Positions 44,621-52,401 of a stretch of 64,000 nucleotides of DNA are shown here, piece after piece. The stretch comes from Roseateles_C aquae (GTDB lineage: Bacteria; Pseudomonadota; Gammaproteobacteria; Burkholderiales; Burkholderiaceae_C), in the NCBI RefSeq assembly GCF_032337115.1, contig NZ_JAVXZY010000011.1:124001-188000 (forward strand), written 5' to 3'. A model generated the notes under the pieces. That model saw only the letters and a program-made list of their open reading frames with translations. It searched no databases and was not told where the DNA came from. The position numbers and the translations under genes were made by a program. How positions within the stretch are numbered: position 1 is the stretch's first letter; every line of letters starts with the position of its first letter.

Positions 44621-44655
44621 GTTGAGCAGCGAGGCAACCCGCCTCGCTCTTCAAC
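44621..44655 (+). repeat. Hairpin immediately upstream of a ribosome-binding site
   Basis: GTTGAGCAGCGAGG (44621-44634) and CCTCGCTCTTCAAC (44642-44655) pair at 12 of 14 positions around a 7-base loop. AGGAG follows at 44656-44660 and an ATG at 44668. There is no T-run, so it is a poor terminator. It could modulate translation of the small ORF or stabilise a 5' end. Confidence 0.5.
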
Positions 44656-44667
44656 AGGAGCAGGATC

Positions 44668-44901
44668 ATGAAGCCATCGTCCGTTTCAGGCCAGTCGGCA
44701 ATGCGTTGTAAGGCCAGCTATTGCTTTACTTGCGGCCATCATATGGCCGGCTTGTCACGACTTTCTCCCCCTGTCTCGACACCACGTCCAGCGCATCATG
44801 CGCAGGCGGATGCCATGGCCGCCTGGAGGCAGCCGCAGATGCCTGCCCTACAAATCTTTACCGGACTCACACCGGACGCTGCGCTGCCCGGCCTACCTTG
44901 A
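44668..44901 (+). CDS. Doubtful 77-aa ORF with good ribosome-binding site
   Basis: ATG 44668 has CAGGAG eight bases upstream, better than many real genes here. The product begins MKPSSVSGQSAMRCKASYCF and contains a CFTCGHHM cluster, but has no signal peptide or known family. A CpxR-like box for the downstream operon lies inside its 3' part, which argues against it being functional. It could be a truncated gene. Confidence 0.25.
   Translation: MKPSSVSGQSAMRCKASYCFTCGHHMAGLSRLSPPVSTPRPAHHAQADAMAAWRQPQMPALQIFTGLTPDAALPGLP
44847..44861 (-). promoter_or_regulatory. CpxR-box-like site upstream of spy-like operon
   Basis: The minus strand reads GTAAA-GATTT-GTAGG, matching the CpxR pattern GTAAA-N5-GTAAA except for the last two bases. 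It lies 179 bp before the spy-like gene whose operon encodes an OmpR-type regulator and kinase, consistent with autoregulation. Confidence 0.35.
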
Positions 44902-45039
44902 GCACAGGCCCGCAAACGGCTTGCCTCCGGGCAAGCGCTTCGGACCCGATGTCGACAGCCCGCCTGCACCTGCAACAGCATGTGTGCACGGCGGGTTGAT
45001 CGGTCTCCTGATTGACTCAACAGCAAGGACAGCTCCGCC

Positions 45040-45576
45040 ATGAACAGCCCCACCCCCTCCTCCGCATTCACACGCCGCTTCGGCTGGTTGACCCGCAAGA
45101 CCGTGATCGCCTTCGCCAGCGGCGCGCTGATGGCCAGCGGCCTGGCCGCCGTGGCCGGCGAAGGCATGCCGGCCATGCACGCGCATATGGCGGCCTCGGC
45201 CAGCACCCCGCAGGGCGCAGCGGCCCATGCCGACAAGATGCTCAAGCATCTCTATGCCGAGATCGATGCCACGCCCGCCCAGCAGGCCGCCATTGGCCCA
45301 CTCGTCAAGCAGGCGGTGCAGGATCTGTTCCCGCTGCGCCAGCAGGCCCACAGTGCCCACGCTCAGGCACTGCAGCTCGTGCAGCAGACGCCGATCGACC
45401 GAGCCGCGCTGGAGAACGCCCGGCAGCAGCACCTGCAGCTGGCCGACCAGGCTTCGCGCCGGCTGGTCCAGCTGATCGCCGATATCGGCGACCAGCTGAC
45501 GCCCGCCCAGCGCCAGCAACTGGTCCAGCACATCAATAAGATGCACGGCATGAAGCACGGCATGCAGCACGGATGA
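45040..45576 (+). CDS. Spy/CpxP-like periplasmic protein
   Basis: A 178-residue exported protein. The N-terminal export signal (TRKTVIAFASGALMASGLAAVAG) is followed by a long helical body with two LTxxQ-like repeats (ATPAQQAAIGPLVKQ and LTPAQRQQLVQHIN), the signature of Spy/CpxP. A Met/His-rich tail (KMHGMKHGMQHG) ends it, which may bind copper or nickel. Known members are ATP-independent chaperones or negative regulators of envelope-stress kinases. The stop overlaps the start of the response-regulator gene as ATGA. It probably acts as the periplasmic brake on the kinase two genes on. Confidence 0.88.
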   Translation: MNSPTPSSAFTRRFGWLTRKTVIAFASGALMASGLAAVAGEGMPAMHAHMAASASTPQGAAAHADKMLKHLYAEIDATPAQQAAIGPLVKQAVQDLFPLRQQAHSAHAQALQLVQQTPIDRAALENARQQHLQLADQASRRLVQLIADIGDQLTPAQRQQLVQHINKMHGMKHGMQHG

Positions 45577-46280
45577 ACCAGAGCGCCAGCCGCGAGCGCC
45601 TGCTGCTGGTCGAGGACGACCCGGCGCTGGCCGCCATGCTGGTCGAGTACCTGGGCCAGGCCGGCTATGGCGTGGTCCAGGTCGGCCACGGTCAGGCAGC
45701 CCTGGCCGAGGCGGCAGCCCAGGCCTTCGGCGCCGTCGTGCTCGATCTGGGCCTGCCCGATATCGACGGCCTGGATGTCTGCCGCCAGCTGCGTGCCCGC
45801 TCCGATGTGCCGGTGCTGATGCTGACCGCACGCGGCGACGCGATGGACCGCGTGCTCGGCCTGGAGCTGGGCGCCGACGACTATCTGGCCAAGCCTTTTC
45901 TGCCCCGCGAACTGCTGGCCCGGCTGCGTGCGCTGCTGCGCCGCCGCCGCGGCGAACTGCTGCCGCAGGACCAGCCGCTGCGCTTCGGCCGGCTGGAGAT
46001 CGCGCCGGCCGAACGTGCCGTCACGCTGGACGGCCGGGCCTGCGAGCTGTCGGCCAGCCAGTTCGATCTGCTGCTGGCACTGGCCCGCCATGCCGGCCGG
46101 GTGATGTCGCGCGAGGCCTTGATGGACCTGATCGGCCTGGACCGGCTCGATGCCTCGGACCGCAGCATCGATCTGCACATCACCAAGCTGCGCGCCGCCA
46201 TCGAGGACGATCCCCGCCAAGCGCGCCGCATCATCACCGTGCGCGGCGCCGGCTATGTGTTTGCCAAGGCGCAGGACTGA
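45573..46280 (+). CDS. OmpR-family response regulator (CpxR-like)
   Basis: A 235-residue regulator: receiver domain with acidic VEDD, phosphoacceptor D58 in VVLDLGLPDIDG and LAKPF lysine, then a winged-helix DNA-binding domain (LSASQFDLLLALARHAGRVM, RSIDLHITKLRAAIEDD, TVRGAGYVF). It overlaps the spy-like gene by 4 bp and precedes its kinase gene by 22 bp. A GTAAA-N5-GTA site upstream of the operon is a candidate binding site. Confidence 0.95.
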   Translation: MNQSASRERLLLVEDDPALAAMLVEYLGQAGYGVVQVGHGQAALAEAAAQAFGAVVLDLGLPDIDGLDVCRQLRARSDVPVLMLTARGDAMDRVLGLELGADDYLAKPFLPRELLARLRALLRRRRGELLPQDQPLRFGRLEIAPAERAVTLDGRACELSASQFDLLLALARHAGRVMSREALMDLIGLDRLDASDRSIDLHITKLRAAIEDDPRQARRIITVRGAGYVFAKAQD

Positions 46281-46302
46281 AGGGCCACCACGATTGCCTG
46301 CC

Positions 46303-47565
46303 ATGCCCGACACCAGCAACAAGCCCCGCAGCCGCTTCCTGCCGCCCTGGCGCCTGCCGCGGCTGTATCTGCGCGTCCACCTGACCGTGCTGGTGGCGCT
46401 GCTGGTCTTTGCGCTGAGCACGATGGCGCTGTGGCACCGCGGCGGCGGGCCCCTGGAGCGGGCTCAGCAGCTGGCTGGTCGGCTGCTGCAGAACATCCTG
46501 CCGCCGGCCACGGCGCCGGCCGAGGAACAAGCCGCCGCGTTGCGCCGCCTGGCCGAGGGCGTGGCGCCGCAGGCCGAGCTGCTGGCCGCCGATGGCCACC
46601 GCCTCGTCGAGATCTATGCGCCGATGCCGCCGCACCACGGCAAGTGGTTCGGCGTGCGTCTGCCCGATGGGCGGCGCGTCTACGCCCGGCTGGACCTGGC
46701 CATCGGACCGGCCTGGTTGCGCCTGCATGTGATCGTGCTCGGCCTGGCGCTGCTGATCGGCCTGCTGGTCTACCCGCTGGTGCGGCCGCTGACGCGCCGG
46801 CTGGAGCGGCTGCAGCAGGGTGTTGAGCGCCTGGGCGCTGGTGAGCTGGGCGCCCGCGTCGCCGTGCAAGGCCATGACGAGGTGGCCCGGCTGGCACGCA
46901 GCTTCAATCAGGCGGCCGCGCGCATCGAGCAGCTGATGGCCGCGCACAAGCGCCTGCTGGCCACCGCCTCGCACGAGCTGCGCACACCGCTGACGCGGAT
47001 TCAGCTGGCGCTGGAACTCAGCCGGGATGGCAGCCTGGCGCAGCGCCGCGCGGCGCTGGAGCGCGATATTGCCGAACTCGATGCCTTGCTTGAAGAGATG
47101 CTGCTGGCCAGCCGGCTGGATGCCGTTGGCCCGGCCGCCTTGCAGCGCGAGCCGCTGGATCTGCTGGCGCTGGCCGCCGAGGTCGGCGCCGCCCACGCCG
47201 AGGTGCAGGTGGAGGGTCAGTCCTTGCTGATCGATGGCGATGCCCGGCTGCTGCGCCGCCTGCTCGGCAATCTGCTGCGCAATGCCGAGCTGCACGGCCG
47301 CCCGCCGGTGCAGCTGCGCATCGACATCGACCCCGCCGACGAGCGCCTGGCCCGGCTGCGCGTCTGGGATGCCGGCCCGGGTGTGGCGCAGGCGCAGCGC
47401 GAGCAGGTCTTCGAGCCCTTCTTCCGTGGCGCCACCCAGGGGCCGGGTGTCGGGCTGGGACTGTCACTGGTACGGCAGATCGCCAACCATCACGGCGGCA
47501 GCGCCGTCTGCGAGCCGCTCACGGGCGGCGGCAGCGTCTTCGTCGTTCGGCTGCCGCGCGCCTGA
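46303..47565 (+). CDS. Envelope-stress sensor histidine kinase (CpxA-like)
   Basis: A 420-residue kinase. TM1 is about 24-46 (LTVLVALLVFALSTMAL), a periplasmic loop of about 95 residues follows, then TM2 (LHVIVLGLALLIGLLVYPLV), HAMP (RPLTRRLERLQQGVERLGAG), phosphoacceptor H224 in TASHELRTPLTRIQLAL, and HATPase with N box (LLGNLLRNAELHG), DAGPGV and GPGVGLGLSLV. With the Spy-like protein and regulator it forms a three-gene Cpx-type unit. ATG 46303 is chosen; a TTG three codons earlier is possible. A GC hairpin follows the stop. Confidence 0.93.
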   Translation: MPDTSNKPRSRFLPPWRLPRLYLRVHLTVLVALLVFALSTMALWHRGGGPLERAQQLAGRLLQNILPPATAPAEEQAAALRRLAEGVAPQAELLAADGHRLVEIYAPMPPHHGKWFGVRLPDGRRVYARLDLAIGPAWLRLHVIVLGLALLIGLLVYPLVRPLTRRLERLQQGVERLGAGELGARVAVQGHDEVARLARSFNQAAARIEQLMAAHKRLLATASHELRTPLTRIQLALELSRDGSLAQRRAALERDIAELDALLEEMLLASRLDAVGPAALQREPLDLLALAAEVGAAHAEVQVEGQSLLIDGDARLLRRLLGNLLRNAELHGRPPVQLRIDIDPADERLARLRVWDAGPGVAQAQREQVFEPFFRGATQGPGVGLGLSLVRQIANHHGGSAVCEPLTGGGSVFVVRLPRA

Positions 47566-47580
47566 ACGGCCCGCGGCCGT
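47566..47580. terminator. Weak hairpin between convergent genes
   Basis: ACGGCC (47566-47571) and GGCCGT (47575-47580) form a perfect short stem around CGC. No T-run follows on either strand, so it is at best a weak terminator between the kinase gene and the convergent binding-protein gene. Confidence 0.3.
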
Positions 47581-47589
47581 TAAAGCGAC

Positions 47590-48612
47590 TCAGCGCGCCG
47601 CCAGCTCGCTCTTGCCGGCCAGCAGCTGGCCGCAGCTGGCCGCGCCGCTCTGCACGGTAAAGGGCATGCCGCCCCAGGGTCCGCCCTTGCCGCAGTCGCC
47701 CGGCTTGCAGTCGCAGGACTTGCTCTTGACCAGCTGTTCCAGCACCCCCGCCTCACGGGCCGGCAGGCGCGGCAGCTTGGGCGCAAAGCTCAGGCGCAGC
47801 ACATCGTCGCTATTGGAATCGCGCGGCATGACCGGGCCCATCAGCGTCTTCAGGCCCTGGGTATCGGCCACGGCGGCGGACGACTTGGCACCGGCGCGGG
47901 TGCGCTTGATATAGGCCAAGGCGACCTCCATCGCCGCATAGCCGCGTGCCGCAGACAGCGTGAAGGGCTTGCGGAAGGCGGCCAGATAGGTCGGCGCAAT
48001 CTCGGCCCAGCGGGCCTTGTCGATGGTCGGCACCGGGCACAGCGCGGCGTCGTACTTGGGTGAGAGCGGCGCCTCGAAGTCAATCCAGCAGGCGCTGGAG
48101 GCGGTGACGCGCAGACTGGTCTCGGAGCGCAGCTTGGTGGCGATGTTCTCGGCGACATTGAAGCCGACACGACCCAGCTGCAACGTGCCTTCGCCGCTCT
48201 TCAGGCGTTCGGCATTGCTGGACACAAAAGGAATGCCGGCGGCACGCAGCACGGCCGGCATCTCGCCGAGCTCGCACCAGCCGCCCAGCACGATATCGAC
48301 CCGCGCCGCCACCAGCGCATTGGCGGCCGCCTTGGCGCGGTCGGAATCGCAGGCGCTGTCCTTGATCACCAGTGTCGGCACCGGCTGGCCCGGCCAGGTT
48401 TTCAGCGCCAGCATCATGCCGTTGCGGATTTCCTCGCCCTGGGCGGCATTGGGCCGGCTTTCCGGCACGATGGCGCCGATCACCTCACCCGGCGCAGCCT
48501 GCACCGGCGTCACGACCTGCAAGCCCAGCAGCAGTGCTCCCAATGCGCCACGCCCCCACATTGGCAGCCCACGCGCTGCCCGGCTCAGCATCTTGCTCAT
48601 TGTTGCTTTCAT
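47590..48612 (-). CDS. Periplasmic binding protein (Leu/Ile/Val-BP type) with Cys-rich insert
   Basis: A 340-residue exported protein. The signal region (RGALGALLLGLQVVTPVQAAP) precedes a type 1 periplasmic-binding fold (GEEIRNGMMLALKTWPGQPV, VLGGWCELGEMPAVLRAAGI, GYAAMEVALAYIKR). The C-terminal part contains a Cys cluster SCDCKPGDCGKGGPWGG that is unusual for the family and could bind metal or form disulphides. No ABC permease genes are adjacent. GGAGG lies nine bases before ATG 48612; a GTG one codon earlier is also possible. It is divergent from the Anbu cluster. Confidence 0.85.
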   Translation of the reverse strand: MKATMSKMLSRAARGLPMWGRGALGALLLGLQVVTPVQAAPGEVIGAIVPESRPNAAQGEEIRNGMMLALKTWPGQPVPTLVIKDSACDSDRAKAAANALVAARVDIVLGGWCELGEMPAVLRAAGIPFVSSNAERLKSGEGTLQLGRVGFNVAENIATKLRSETSLRVTASSACWIDFEAPLSPKYDAALCPVPTIDKARWAEIAPTYLAAFRKPFTLSAARGYAAMEVALAYIKRTRAGAKSSAAVADTQGLKTLMGPVMPRDSNSDDVLRLSFAPKLPRLPAREAGVLEQLVKSKSCDCKPGDCGKGGPWGGMPFTVQSGAASCGQLLAGKSELAAR

Positions 48613-48811
48613 CACTGTTTTCCTCCTGGACCCGGCCGCGATCTCGATCTAGATGGCCGCGCTCCACCCTGCGGACGAATGCTATGCAAGCGGGGCTCGG
48701 CCTGCCTGAGGGAAAGCGCGCAGTTCGCCCGCCCAACTGTGGCGCTCAGCACACGAAGCCGGGTATATCGGGGCATTTGATGCTGGTTTGTCACCGGCCG
48801 ATGCGCCGGCC

Positions 48812-48832
48812 TGGTGCGTCGGTGTCGCACCA
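48812..48832. promoter_or_regulatory. Palindromic upstream activator-like site
   Basis: Perfect 7-bp arms TGGTGCG and CGCACCA around 7 bp. Its centre is about 95 bp upstream of the predicted start point of the sigma54 promoter, the usual place for an enhancer-binding protein. The arm order is the reverse of the NtrC consensus (GCACC...GGTGC), so another activator is likely. Confidence 0.45.
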
Positions 48833-48890
48833 AGACCAGGCGCAGCCGGGTTCGCGCACCGCCACGGCGCAGCAAAGAGATCGTTTGCAC

Positions 48891-48906
48891 AGGCACGGGG
48901 CTTGCA
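48891..48906 (+). promoter_or_regulatory. Sigma54 (-24/-12) promoter of the Anbu cluster
   Basis: AGGCACGGGGCTTGCA matches the consensus TGGCACG-N4-TTGCA at every fixed base but the first. Predicted transcription begins near 48917, giving a leader of about 20 bases that includes GGAG before the ATG at 48938. Position, spacing and direction are all right for driving the four-gene cluster. Confidence 0.75.
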
Positions 48907-48937
48907 TTGATCATCGGGCACAAGCCTCGGAGACCTC

Positions 48938-50395
48938 ATGCACGCGCTCACCCTGCCCGCCAACGGTCATTACGACGAGATGCTGCTCGCCAGTGGTGCG
49001 ATCCGGCCGCATTACCAGCCCTTCGCCAACTGGCTGCACGCCCAGACACCCGAAGCGCTGGCCAAGAAGCGCGCCGAGGCCGATCTGCTGTTCCACAAGG
49101 TCGGCATCACCTTCGCCGTTTATGGCGACGAGGCCGGCGCCGAGCGGCTGATTCCCTTCGACACCGTGCCGCGCATCGTGCCGGCCGATGAGTGGCGGAT
49201 GCTGGAGGCCGGGCTGCGCCAGCGGGTCAGCGCGCTGAACCGCTTCCTCTGGGACATCTACCACGATCACGACATCATCAAGGCCGGCCTGATCCCGGCC
49301 GAGCAGGTCTTTGCCAATGCGCAGTATCAGCCGGCCATGCAGGGGCTGGATCTGCCCCACGGCATCTACGCCCATATCACCGGCGTCGACCTGATCCGCC
49401 ATTCGGACGGCGGCTACTACGTGCTGGAGGACAACCTGCGCGTGCCCAGCGGCGTCTCCTACATGCTGGAGAACCGCAAGATGATGATGCGGCTCTTCCC
49501 CGAGCTGTTTGCCCGCTACCAGGTGGCGCCGGTGGCGCATTACCCGACCTTGCTGCTGAACACGCTGCGCCATGCCAGCGAGGCCGAGCGCGCACCCGCG
49601 GGCGAGGGCGCTCACGATGCGCCGCGCGTGGTGGTGCTGACACCCGGCCCCTTCAACAGCGCCTATTTCGAGCACGCCTTCCTGGCCCAGCAGATGGGCG
49701 TCGAGCTGGTCGAGGGACAGGACCTGTTCGTCAAGGACGAGTACCTGTACATGCGCACCACCGTCGGGCCCAAGCGGGTCGATGTGATCTACCGCCGCAT
49801 CGACGACGCCTTCCTCGACCCGCTGGCCTTCCGCGCCGATTCGATGCTGGGCGTGCCGGGCCTGCTCTCGGTCTACAAGCAGGGCCATGTGATCCTGGCC
49901 AATGCGATCGGCACCGGCGTGGCCGACGACAAGTCCATCTACCCCTATGTGCCGGACATGATCCGCTTCTACCTCGGCGAGGAACCCATCCTGCACAACG
50001 TGCCGACCTGGCAATGCCGCAAGCCCGAGGATCTGGACCATGTGCTGGCCCATATGGCCGAGCTGGTCGTCAAGGAGGTGCATGGCGCCGGCGGCTACGG
50101 CATGCTGGTCGGTCCGGCCGCGACGGCCGCCGAGGTCGAGGACTTCAAGCAGCGGGTGCGCGCCAACCCGAGCAACTACATCGCCCAGCCGACGCTGTGC
50201 CTGTCGAGCTGCCCGACCTTTGTCGACAGCGGCATCGCCCCGCGCCACATCGATCTGCGCCCCTTTGTGCTGACCGGCCGCGAGATCAGCATGGTCCACG
50301 GCGGCCTGACGCGGGTGGCGCTGAAGCAGGGATCGCTGGTGGTCAACAGCAGCCAGGGCGGCGGCACCAAAGACACTTGGATCTTGGAGGCGTGA
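48938..50395 (+). CDS. Circularly permuted ATP-grasp protein (type 2), Anbu cluster
   Basis: A 485-residue cytoplasmic protein of the DUF404/DUF407 ATP-grasp family. Hallmarks are ALNRFLWDIYHDHDIIKAG, RHSDGGYYVLEDNLRVPSGV, RVDVIYRRIDDAFLDPLAF and VVKEVHGAGGYGMLVGP, which includes the nucleotide-binding Lys and Gly loop. Family members are predicted to form amide bonds between carboxylates and amines (peptide-like ligase); no substrate is proven. First gene of the cluster, with a sigma54 promoter about 30 bp upstream and the alpha-E gene downstream. ATG 48938 follows GGAG. Confidence 0.93.
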   Translation: MHALTLPANGHYDEMLLASGAIRPHYQPFANWLHAQTPEALAKKRAEADLLFHKVGITFAVYGDEAGAERLIPFDTVPRIVPADEWRMLEAGLRQRVSALNRFLWDIYHDHDIIKAGLIPAEQVFANAQYQPAMQGLDLPHGIYAHITGVDLIRHSDGGYYVLEDNLRVPSGVSYMLENRKMMMRLFPELFARYQVAPVAHYPTLLLNTLRHASEAERAPAGEGAHDAPRVVVLTPGPFNSAYFEHAFLAQQMGVELVEGQDLFVKDEYLYMRTTVGPKRVDVIYRRIDDAFLDPLAFRADSMLGVPGLLSVYKQGHVILANAIGTGVADDKSIYPYVPDMIRFYLGEEPILHNVPTWQCRKPEDLDHVLAHMAELVVKEVHGAGGYGMLVGPAATAAEVEDFKQRVRANPSNYIAQPTLCLSSCPTFVDSGIAPRHIDLRPFVLTGREISMVHGGLTRVALKQGSLVVNSSQGGGTKDTWILEA

Positions 50396-50417
50396 TGGCC
50401 CACCCCCTACGCGCTAC

Positions 50418-50442
50418 GCGCGCCCCCTCGAAGGGGGCGCGC
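50418..50442. repeat. GC palindrome inside the Anbu operon
   Basis: GCGCGCCCCC (50418-50427) and GGGGGCGCGC (50433-50442) are perfect arms around TCGAA, between the ATP-grasp and alpha-E genes. From memory, intergenic hairpins of the CCCCCT-AAGGGGG type recur in Burkholderiales genomes as a dispersed repeat. No T-run follows, so it may shape mRNA stability rather than terminate. Confidence 0.75.
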
Positions 50443-50534
50443 CCGGACGCCCGGCGGAGCCGGATCGTCGGGCTCTGCTGGGTCTGGATGAGTCCTGCCG
50501 TCGATTGCTGCGTCATTTACGCCGGAGACAAATA

Positions 50535-51503
50535 ATGCTTTCCCGAACCGCTTCCCAGCTCTACTGGATGAGCCGCTACCTCGAGCGTTCCGAGGATCTG
50601 GTGCGCATGCTGGATGTGACGCATTCGCTGTCGCTGCTGCCGCAATCGCGCGGCGCGATGACCGAGCTGGCGGCGCCGCTGGCCGTCACCGGCACGCTGG
50701 AGGCCTATCACGCCAAGCATGCCAAGCTGGAGGCCGAGCAGCTGTTCAACTTCATGGCGCTGGATCTGGACAATCCGGCCTCGGTGCTGTCCTGCCTGCG
50801 CGAGGCGCGCGAGAACGCCCATGCGGTGCGCGGCCAGATCACCGCCGAGATGTGGGAGGCCATCAACGCCACCTGGCTGGAGGGACGCAGCCTGCCCAAG
50901 CGCGGCATTCCCAGCGTGTCCAGCTTCTTCGACTGGGTCAAGGAACGCTCGCACCTGTTCCGTGGCGCCACCTACGGCACCTTGCAGCGCAACGATGCCT
51001 ACTGCTTCATCCGCCTGGGCACCTTTGCCGAACGAGCCGACAACACCGCACGGCTGCTCGACGTGAAGTCGCAGCTGATCGAGCCGGCCGTGGCCTCGCT
51101 GATGCCGGTCGACGCACCCAGCGACAGCGCCCCGGACTTCTACGCCTGGAGCGCGCTGCTGCGCTCGCTGTCGGCCTTCGAGGCCTATCACGCCGCCTAC
51201 CGCGACAGCCTGGACGGCCGCCGCGTCACCGAGCTGCTGATCCTGCGCCCCGATGTGCCGCGCTCGCTGCGCGCCTGCTGCGACGAGATCAACGCCATCC
51301 TGCCGCTGATCGAGGCCCGCGCCGGCGCCGCCGATGCCGGCCGAGAGGTCAAGCAGCTGGCCGGCCGGCTGGCGCTTCGGCTGGAGTATGGATCGGTGGA
51401 CGAGATCCTGGCCGAGGGCCTGCACCGCTGGCTGACCGGCTTTCTCGATGAATCGGCAACGCTGGGTCAGGCCATCCGGCGCGCCTACTTCGACGTCAAC
51501 TGA
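50535..51503 (+). CDS. Alpha-E domain protein, Anbu cluster
   Basis: A 322-residue, all-helical protein with the alpha-E signature at its start (MLSRTASQLYWMSRYLERSE) and the internal block YCFIRLGTFAERADNTARLL. The alpha-E family always travels with permuted ATP-grasp and transglutaminase genes and has no known biochemical activity. GGAG precedes ATG 50535. It lies 139 bp after the ATP-grasp gene, a gap occupied by a GC palindrome, and 33 bp before the transglutaminase gene. Confidence 0.94.
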   Translation: MLSRTASQLYWMSRYLERSEDLVRMLDVTHSLSLLPQSRGAMTELAAPLAVTGTLEAYHAKHAKLEAEQLFNFMALDLDNPASVLSCLREARENAHAVRGQITAEMWEAINATWLEGRSLPKRGIPSVSSFFDWVKERSHLFRGATYGTLQRNDAYCFIRLGTFAERADNTARLLDVKSQLIEPAVASLMPVDAPSDSAPDFYAWSALLRSLSAFEAYHAAYRDSLDGRRVTELLILRPDVPRSLRACCDEINAILPLIEARAGAADAGREVKQLAGRLALRLEYGSVDEILAEGLHRWLTGFLDESATLGQAIRRAYFDVN

Positions 51504-51536
51504 GCTGCGCGTCGCTGCAATGAACGGAGCCTCGCC

Positions 51537-52382
51537 ATGCACCTGCTGATCTCCCACGAGACGGTTTATCACTACGACCTGCCGCTGACGCGCAGCACCC
51601 AGTATTTGCGGCTGACGCCGCGGCCCTCGCGCGGCCTGCGGGTGCTGAGCTGGGATTTGCAGCTGCCGGGGCCGGCCTCGCGCTGCCTGGATGCCTATGG
51701 CAATGTGATGCATGTGCTGACGCTCGATGGCCCGCGGCAGGAGATCCATCTGTTCGCCCGCGGCGAGGTCGATACCGACGATGGCCCGCCACAGCCCGAT
51801 GCCGAGCTGGATCTGGCCGGCGCGCTGCCGGTCGAGCTGTTCCTGCGCGACAGCGCGCTGACCCGGGCCGACCCGGCCTTGCGCGACTTTGCCCAGCAGT
51901 TCGCCGCCGCCTGCCGCAGCGATGCCCGCGAGGGCCTGCTCGCGATGATGACGCAGCTGGAGCAGCAGATGCGCTACATGCCTGGCGTGACCGATGCGGC
52001 GACACCGGCCGCCGAGTCCTTCGCCAATGGCCAGGGCGTCTGCCAGGACCACGCCCATGTCTTCGCCACCTGCGCGCGCCTGCTGGGGCTGCCGGCACGC
52101 TATATCAGCGGCTACCTCGCGGCTGATGCAGAGCATGTGGCCAGCCACGCCTGGTGCGAGGTCTGGCTGCCCGCGCCGTCAGGCCGCAGCGGCTGGCTGG
52201 GCTACGACGTCTCCAACCAATGCCTGGCCGATGGCCGCTATGTGCGGCTGGCGCTCGGGGCCGACTATCTCGATGCCTGCCCGGTGCGTGGCGTGCGCCT
52301 GGGTGGCGGCACCGAGGGCATGCGTGCCCGCGTCGAGGTGCGGCCCGGCCCTGGGGTCGACCCGGCCGTGCTGCAGCAGTGA
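51537..52382 (+). CDS. Transglutaminase-like cysteine protease, Anbu cluster
   Basis: A 281-residue protein. The N-terminal beta domain (LLISHETVYHYDLPLTRSTQ) precedes a transglutaminase/papain-like catalytic domain: Cys in NGQGVCQDHAHVF, His in SHAWCEVWLP and Asp in GYDVSNQCLADGRYV. It lacks a signal peptide, so it is cytoplasmic. In such clusters it is expected to hydrolyse or transfer amide bonds, perhaps undoing or editing the ATP-grasp product; this is inference. A GGAG-type ribosome-binding site lies before ATG 51537. Confidence 0.94.
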   Translation: MHLLISHETVYHYDLPLTRSTQYLRLTPRPSRGLRVLSWDLQLPGPASRCLDAYGNVMHVLTLDGPRQEIHLFARGEVDTDDGPPQPDAELDLAGALPVELFLRDSALTRADPALRDFAQQFAAACRSDAREGLLAMMTQLEQQMRYMPGVTDAATPAAESFANGQGVCQDHAHVFATCARLLGLPARYISGYLAADAEHVASHAWCEVWLPAPSGRSGWLGYDVSNQCLADGRYVRLALGADYLDACPVRGVRLGGGTEGMRARVEVRPGPGVDPAVLQQ

Positions 52383-52401
52383 ATGCAGTAAATTCACGGC
52401 C

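Larger units (their letters stand above)
44417..45039. other. Region between two-component unit and spy-like gene
   Basis: About 620 bp. It contains a long hairpin (44621-44655), a ribosome-binding site with a doubtful 77-codon ORF (44668-44901) and a CpxR-box-like sequence (44847-44861). Nothing else coding is supported. An AGTTCGAT octamer at 44473-44480 resembles the tRNA T-loop but is not a copy of the tRNA-Arg end. Confidence 0.5.
48613..48937. other. Divergent promoter region upstream of Anbu cluster
   Basis: 325 bp with no gene. Near its right end it holds a sigma54 promoter (48891-48906) and, about 70 bp upstream of that, the inverted repeat TGGTGCG-N7-CGCACCA (48812-48832). A second short dyad GCAAA-N7-TTTGC (48872-48888) lies between them. 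The ribosome-binding site GGAGG for the divergent binding protein is at its left end. Confidence 0.7.

Noticed and set aside
48812..48832. NtrC binding site
   Set aside because: The arms are GGTGC...GCACC, the reverse order of the NtrC consensus; kept only as a palindrome of unknown partner.
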